NCBI RefSeq assembly: GCF_002727065.1
Contig: NZ_PDVP01000008.1
Coordinates: 62,001-126,000, forward strand
Origin: Zhengella mangrovi
GTDB taxonomy: Bacteria > Pseudomonadota > Alphaproteobacteria > Rhizobiales > Rhizobiaceae
Direction: 5' to 3'
Length of the DNA stretch: 64,000 nucleotides
Below are positions 60,599 through 64,000 of the stretch, in pieces. How positions within the stretch are numbered: the stretch's first letter is position 1; the number at the start of each line of letters is the position of its first letter. The notes under the pieces were generated by a model, which saw nothing but the letters and a program-made list of their open reading frames with translations, made no database searches and was not told the origin of the DNA. Both the position numbers and the translations under genes were made by a program.

Positions 60599-61310
60599 AC
60601 TGCTGGGCCTGGCCCGCGATGGCCTCGATCAGGCCGGGCAGGTCGCCGAGGTGCTCGATCTCGCGAAACCGCGGGGCGTCGACCGGCGCCGGCGCGTGCT
60701 CCAGTTCCCAGGTCAGTTCATGGGGAACGTGGACGCCCCAGCTTCCGGCCTTCAGTGCCGGCAGTACGTCGGATTTCAGCGAGTTGCCGACCATCATCGC
60801 CTGCTCCGGGCCGCTGCCATGGCGCGAGAACACCTCCTGATAGGTGTTGGCGGTCTTTTCCGAAACGATCTCGACGGCGTGGAAAAAGTCGCCCATGCCG
60901 GAGGCGGCCAGCTTGCGTTCCTGGTCGAAGAGGTCGCCCTTGGTGATCAGGACCAGCCGGAACCGGCTGGACAGGCGGGACAGGGTGTCGTGGACATGCG
61001 GCAAGGGTTCGACCGGGTGGTCGTGCATGTCGCGGGCGGCATCGAGGATCCTGCGGATCTTGGTCCCGGAAACGGCATCGCCGGTCACGTCGAGCGCCGT
61101 CTCGATCATGGACAGGGTGAAGCCCTTGATGCCGTAGCCATAGCGTCTGAGGTTGCGGCGCTCGGCTTCGAGCAGGCGTTCGGCAAGATGATCCGGCGAA
61201 GCGTCGCCGGCGAGGATGGCGGCAAAGCGCTCCTGCGTCATGCGAAAGAAGCGCTCGTTGTGCCAGAGCGTGTCGTCGGCATCGAAACCTATGAGGGCCA
61301 AAGGCGCCAT
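60597..61310 (-). CDS. HAD family hydrolase
   Basis: A 237-residue haloacid dehalogenase-type phosphatase. Motif I is D10 and D12 in LIGFDADDTLWHNE, motif II the threonine in LVLITKGD, motif III K in SGMGDFFHAVEIVSEK, and motif IV VGNSLKSDV. YGIKGFTLSMIETALDV belongs to the cap. Start 61310 chosen so that motif I lies at the usual distance. Substrate unknown. Divergent from the oxidase subunit gene. Confidence 0.88.
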   Translation of the reverse strand: MAPLALIGFDADDTLWHNERFFRMTQERFAAILAGDASPDHLAERLLEAERRNLRRYGYGIKGFTLSMIETALDVTGDAVSGTKIRRILDAARDMHDHPVEPLPHVHDTLSRLSSRFRLVLITKGDLFDQERKLAASGMGDFFHAVEIVSEKTANTYQEVFSRHGSGPEQAMMVGNSLKSDVLPALKAGSWGVHVPHELTWELEHAPAPVDAPRFREIEHLGDLPGLIEAIAGQAQQ

Positions 61311-61434
61311 TCTCACGATTTTCCCTTCGTCCTGCGGCAATCTGCTGGGGTCTTGAGCCCATGTGGCCATTGCCCTTGATAGCAGGATTCGCTAAGGGCA
61401 ATGAAAACCAAATTTCCGGGAAGGGGTTGATAGC

Positions 61435-61662
61435 ATGGCAGACAATACGCCGACGGGTCCGGTCGAGATGGGCGCGGAGATGGATTACGCGGAACACGAG
61501 AAGACCTACTCGCTGTTCCTCGGCCTAGCGAAATACGGTTCGATCGCCTGCGTGGCGCTGCTGGTGGCCATGGCGTTCGGCTTTTTCACGACCGCCGGCT
61601 TCATCTCGTCGGTGATTCTCTACGTGATCGTCTTCGCACTCGGCGTCTTCCTGCTGAAGTGA
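61435..61662 (+). CDS. aa3-type cytochrome c oxidase subunit IV
   Basis: A 75-residue protein with a short soluble N-terminus (about 35 residues, including EMDYAEHEKTYSLFLGLAKYG) and two hydrophobic segments (SIACVALLVAMAFGFFTTAGF and SSVILYVIVFALGVFLLK). This is the bacterial aa3 oxidase subunit IV family. In Hyphomicrobiales it is often found in front of the transhydrogenase genes, as here, away from the main ctaCDE locus. AAGGGG precedes the ATG. Confidence 0.88.
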   Translation: MADNTPTGPVEMGAEMDYAEHEKTYSLFLGLAKYGSIACVALLVAMAFGFFTTAGFISSVILYVIVFALGVFLLK

Positions 61663-61762
61663 CATCTGCCTGGCGGTACGACCGCCCGATCCGCGCCCGT
61701 GACCTTGGGGGACATGGCGCGGGAGCGATTGGTTTGAATTGTCCCCCGGGGAGGAGCTGAGC

Positions 61763-62956
61763 GTGGCTCACACAGTCTTCATTCCGGTGGAAGCCGACGG
61801 CGCGGAAACCCGCGTCGCGGCGTCTCCCGACACGGTCAAGCGGCTCAAGGGGCTTGGCCTCGAAGTGGTGGTCGAAAAGGGCGCAGGCCTGAAATCGCGC
61901 ATCACGGACGGCGAATACGAGAAGGCGGGGGCGACGATCGGCTCGGCGGACGATGCCGGGAAGGCCGACGTGGTCCTCAAGGTGCGCCGTCCCCAGGCCG
62001 CGGAACAGAAGGCCTACAAGTCCGGCGCGCTCGTCATTGCGACCATGGACCCCTTCGGTCACGAGGATGACGTGAAGTCCATGGCCGAGGCCGGCCTGTC
62101 GGCCTTCGCGATGGAATTCATGCCGCGCATCACGCGGGCGCAGGTGATGGACGTGCTGTCGTCGCAGGCCAACCTCGCCGGCTACCAGGCGGTGATCGAT
62201 GCGGCGGCCGAGTTCGACCGCGCCATGCCGATGATGATGACTGCTGCCGGTACGGTTCCTGCCGCCAAGGTCTTCGTGATGGGCGCCGGCGTGGCCGGCC
62301 TGCAGGCCATCGCGACGGCCAAGCGGCTGGGTGCGGCCGTGACGGCGACCGACGTGCGTCCGGCCGCCAAGGAACAGGTCGCATCGCTGGGCGGCAAGTT
62401 CATCGCCGTCGAGGACGACGAGTTCAAGGCCGCCGAAACGGCCGGCGGCTATGCCAAGGAAATGTCGAAGGAATACCAGGCCAAGCAGGCGGCGCTGGTG
62501 GCCGACCACATTGCCAAGCAGGACATCGTGATCACCACAGCGCTGATCCCGGGGCGCCCGGCGCCGCGGCTGATCTCGGCCGATATGGTGAAATCGATGA
62601 AACCGGGGTCCGTCATCGTCGATCTCGCGGTCGAGCGCGGCGGCAATGTCGAGGGTGCGAAGGCGGGTGAAGTGGTCGATGTCGACGGCGTCAGGATCGT
62701 CGGCCATCTCAACATGCCGGGGCGCATCTCCGCCTCGGCCTCGCTGCTCTACGCGAAGAACCTCTATGCCTTCCTCGAGACCATGGTGAACAAGGAAACC
62801 GGCGAAGTGTCGGTCAATCCGGAGGACGAGCTGGTCAAGGCGACGCTGCTCACCCACGGCGGAAGCGTGGTGCATCCCGCTTTCGCGCCGAAGGAAGAGC
62901 CGAAGGAAATCCTGATCGCCGAAAAGGGCTCCGATGACACGAAGGGAGACGCATGA
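61763..62956 (+). CDS. pntAA: NAD(P) transhydrogenase subunit alpha part 1 (NAD-binding domain dI)
   Basis: A 397-residue soluble domain I subunit. [30 protein letters not shown] is the NAD-binding Rossmann motif region, and the mobile loop and RPAAKEQV follow. The start is GTG 61763, preceded by GAGGAG; the codons from TTG 61739 are not part of the conserved N-terminus (AHTVFIPVE). The split from the membrane part is typical of Rhodospirillum-type enzymes. Four-base overlap with pntAB. Confidence 0.93.
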   Translation: MAHTVFIPVEADGAETRVAASPDTVKRLKGLGLEVVVEKGAGLKSRITDGEYEKAGATIGSADDAGKADVVLKVRRPQAAEQKAYKSGALVIATMDPFGHEDDVKSMAEAGLSAFAMEFMPRITRAQVMDVLSSQANLAGYQAVIDAAAEFDRAMPMMMTAAGTVPAAKVFVMGAGVAGLQAIATAKRLGAAVTATDVRPAAKEQVASLGGKFIAVEDDEFKAAETAGGYAKEMSKEYQAKQAALVADHIAKQDIVITTALIPGRPAPRLISADMVKSMKPGSVIVDLAVERGGNVEGAKAGEVVDVDGVRIVGHLNMPGRISASASLLYAKNLYAFLETMVNKETGEVSVNPEDELVKATLLTHGGSVVHPAFAPKEEPKEILIAEKGSDDTKGDA

Positions 62957-63384
62957 TGGCCGCCGACAAACTCAATGACAGCCTCGACGCGCTTGAGCAG
63001 GCCGTCTCGGCGGTGCGCCAGGCGGTCACCTCCTACCAGGTCGACGTGAAGAACGGCGTCGCGGACGCGGCGGCCGCCGCCCATGGCGCGGCCAGCGGCA
63101 TCGATCCGTTCATCTTCCAGTTCTCGATCTTCGTGCTGGCGATCTTCGTCGGCTATTACGTGGTGTGGTCGGTGACGCCGGCGCTCCACACGCCGCTGAT
63201 GGCCGTGACCAACGCCATTTCCTCGGTCATCGTGGTGGGCGCGCTGCTGGCCGTCGGCATCTCGGCTTCCGGGCTTGCCACCGGCTTCGGCTTCATCGCC
63301 CTGGTCCTGGCCTCGGTCAACATCTTCGGCGGGTTCCTCGTCACCCAGCGCATGCTGGCCATGTACAAGAAAAAAGAGAAGTGA
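62953..63384 (+). CDS. pntAB: NAD(P) transhydrogenase subunit alpha part 2 (membrane domain)
   Basis: A 143-residue membrane subunit. After a soluble helix (about 1-45) come three hydrophobic helices: [42 protein letters not shown] and [21 protein letters not shown] regions. [19 protein letters not shown] is the conserved transhydrogenase motif. It begins within the pntAA stop (ATGATGG). Forms the proton channel with PntB. Confidence 0.93.
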   Translation: MMAADKLNDSLDALEQAVSAVRQAVTSYQVDVKNGVADAAAAAHGAASGIDPFIFQFSIFVLAIFVGYYVVWSVTPALHTPLMAVTNAISSVIVVGALLAVGISASGLATGFGFIALVLASVNIFGGFLVTQRMLAMYKKKEK

Positions 63385-63395
63385 GGACCTGATCC

Positions 63396-64000
63396 ATGAG
63401 TGTCAATCTGGCAGCATTCCTCTATCTCGTTTCCGGGGTCCTGTTCATCCTTGCCCTGCGCGGGCTGTCGCATCCGACGACGAGCCGCAAGGGCAACATG
63501 TACGGCATGACCGGCATGGCCATCGCCATCCTGACGACCCTGGCGCTGGCAACGCCGTCGGCCGCCGGCCTCGGGCTGATCATCCTCGGCCTCGCCATCG
63601 GCGGCGGCGTGGGTGCCTACATCGCGCAGCGCATCCCGATGACGGCCATGCCGCAGCTCGTCGCGGCCTTCCACAGCCTCGTCGGCCTGGCCGCGGTCAT
63701 GGTGGCCGCCGCCGCGCTCTACGCGCCGGAAAGCTTCGGCATCGGCGTGGTGGGTGACATCCACGGCCAGGCGCTGGTGGAAATGAGCCTCGGTGTCGCC
63801 ATCGGTGCGATCACCTTCACCGGCTCGCTCATCGCCTTTGCCAAACTGGACGGGCGCATGTCGGGCAAGCCGATCATGCTGCCGATGCGCCATGCCATCA
63901 ACCTGGCGATCTTCATCGGGCTCGTCGCGCTGATCGCGATCCTCGTCGTGAGCGAAAGCCACGCGGTGTTCTGGCTGATCGTGGTGCTGTCCCTGGCGCT
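63396..64000 (+). CDS. pntB: NAD(P) transhydrogenase subunit beta (5' part, truncated by window end)
   Basis: The first 201 complete codons of the beta subunit are present (MSVNLAAFLYLVSGVLFIL..., RGLSHPTTSRKGNMYGMTGM, AQRIPMTAMPQLVAAFHSLVG). These are N-terminal membrane helices of domain II with the conserved His in HSLVG. The NADP-binding domain III would follow outside the window. Eleven bases after pntAB. Confidence 0.92.
   Translation, partial: MSVNLAAFLYLVSGVLFILALRGLSHPTTSRKGNMYGMTGMAIAILTTLALATPSAAGLGLIILGLAIGGGVGAYIAQRIPMTAMPQLVAAFHSLVGLAAVMVAAAALYAPESFGIGVVGDIHGQALVEMSLGVAIGAITFTGSLIAFAKLDGRMSGKPIMLPMRHAINLAIFIGLVALIAILVVSESHAVFWLIVVLSLA

Overview
The window looks like a chromosomal segment of an alphaproteobacterium, most likely of the order Hyphomicrobiales (Rhizobiales). 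The evidence is high G+C coding sequence, a split proton-translocating transhydrogenase (pntAA/pntAB/pntB) preceded by an aa3-type cytochrome oxidase subunit IV, a TTAA-N7-TTAA CtrA-type box, a palindromic intergenic repeat of the kind scattered through rhizobial genomes, and many TRAP and LIV-type ABC importers. No rRNA, tRNA, CRISPR array, prophage or insertion sequence was recognised. Genes are dense, with many 1 to 4 bp overlaps. The genus cannot be fixed from the sequence alone.

Layout. Bases 1-5712 hold a TAXI-type TRAP importer (end of the binding protein, fused permease, UspA), a class III aminotransferase and a beta-keto acid cleavage enzyme, which together suggest catabolism of an imported amino compound. 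Bases 5788-10427 hold an orphan LuxR-type response regulator, a ChaN/Tiki-like exported protein, a fold type I aminotransferase, a PEP mutase/isocitrate lyase family enzyme and a formamidase-like hydrolase. Bases 10622-31451 are a large purine and urate catabolic island: a LIV-type ABC importer, a CDA-type deaminase, allA, allE, a puuE-uraD fusion, hiuH, xdhABC, dodecin, a LysR regulator, the cytochrome-linked urate oxidase PuuD and guanine deaminase. Together these could take guanine and xanthine through urate, 5-hydroxyisourate, OHCU and allantoin to allantoate, and ureidoglycine to glyoxylate. The allantoate-hydrolysing step is not in the window. Hydroxypyruvate isomerase (32126-32914) fits downstream glyoxylate use.

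Embedded in the purine island, on the minus strand, is a compact three-gene operon (24418-27059): an NrtR-like regulator with a broken Nudix box, an SPFH-domain protein and a divergent NAD-kinase-like protein. A 28-bp near-perfect palindrome overlaps its promoter. This is the best candidate for an under-described system here.

Bases 32925-39968 hold a WD40 protein, a His-rich CobW/COG0523 GTPase, a creatininase-family enzyme, a MarR regulator, a DMT exporter, a LacI regulator whose upstream region is a rhizobial repeat, an exported beta-rich protein and a class I glutamine amidotransferase. Bases 40223-44927 hold a TakP-like TRAP binding protein with its DctQ/DctM membrane subunits on the opposite strand, and a hydrolase between them. 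Then come a fused indolepyruvate ferredoxin oxidoreductase (45351-48830), a signalling cluster (GGDEF-EAL protein, FeeM-like N-acyltransferase behind a CtrA-type box, Crp/Fnr regulator; 49002-53039), an acyl-CoA ligase plus a second LIV-type importer (53295-60538), a HAD phosphatase, the oxidase subunit IV gene and the transhydrogenase genes, the last cut by the window end.
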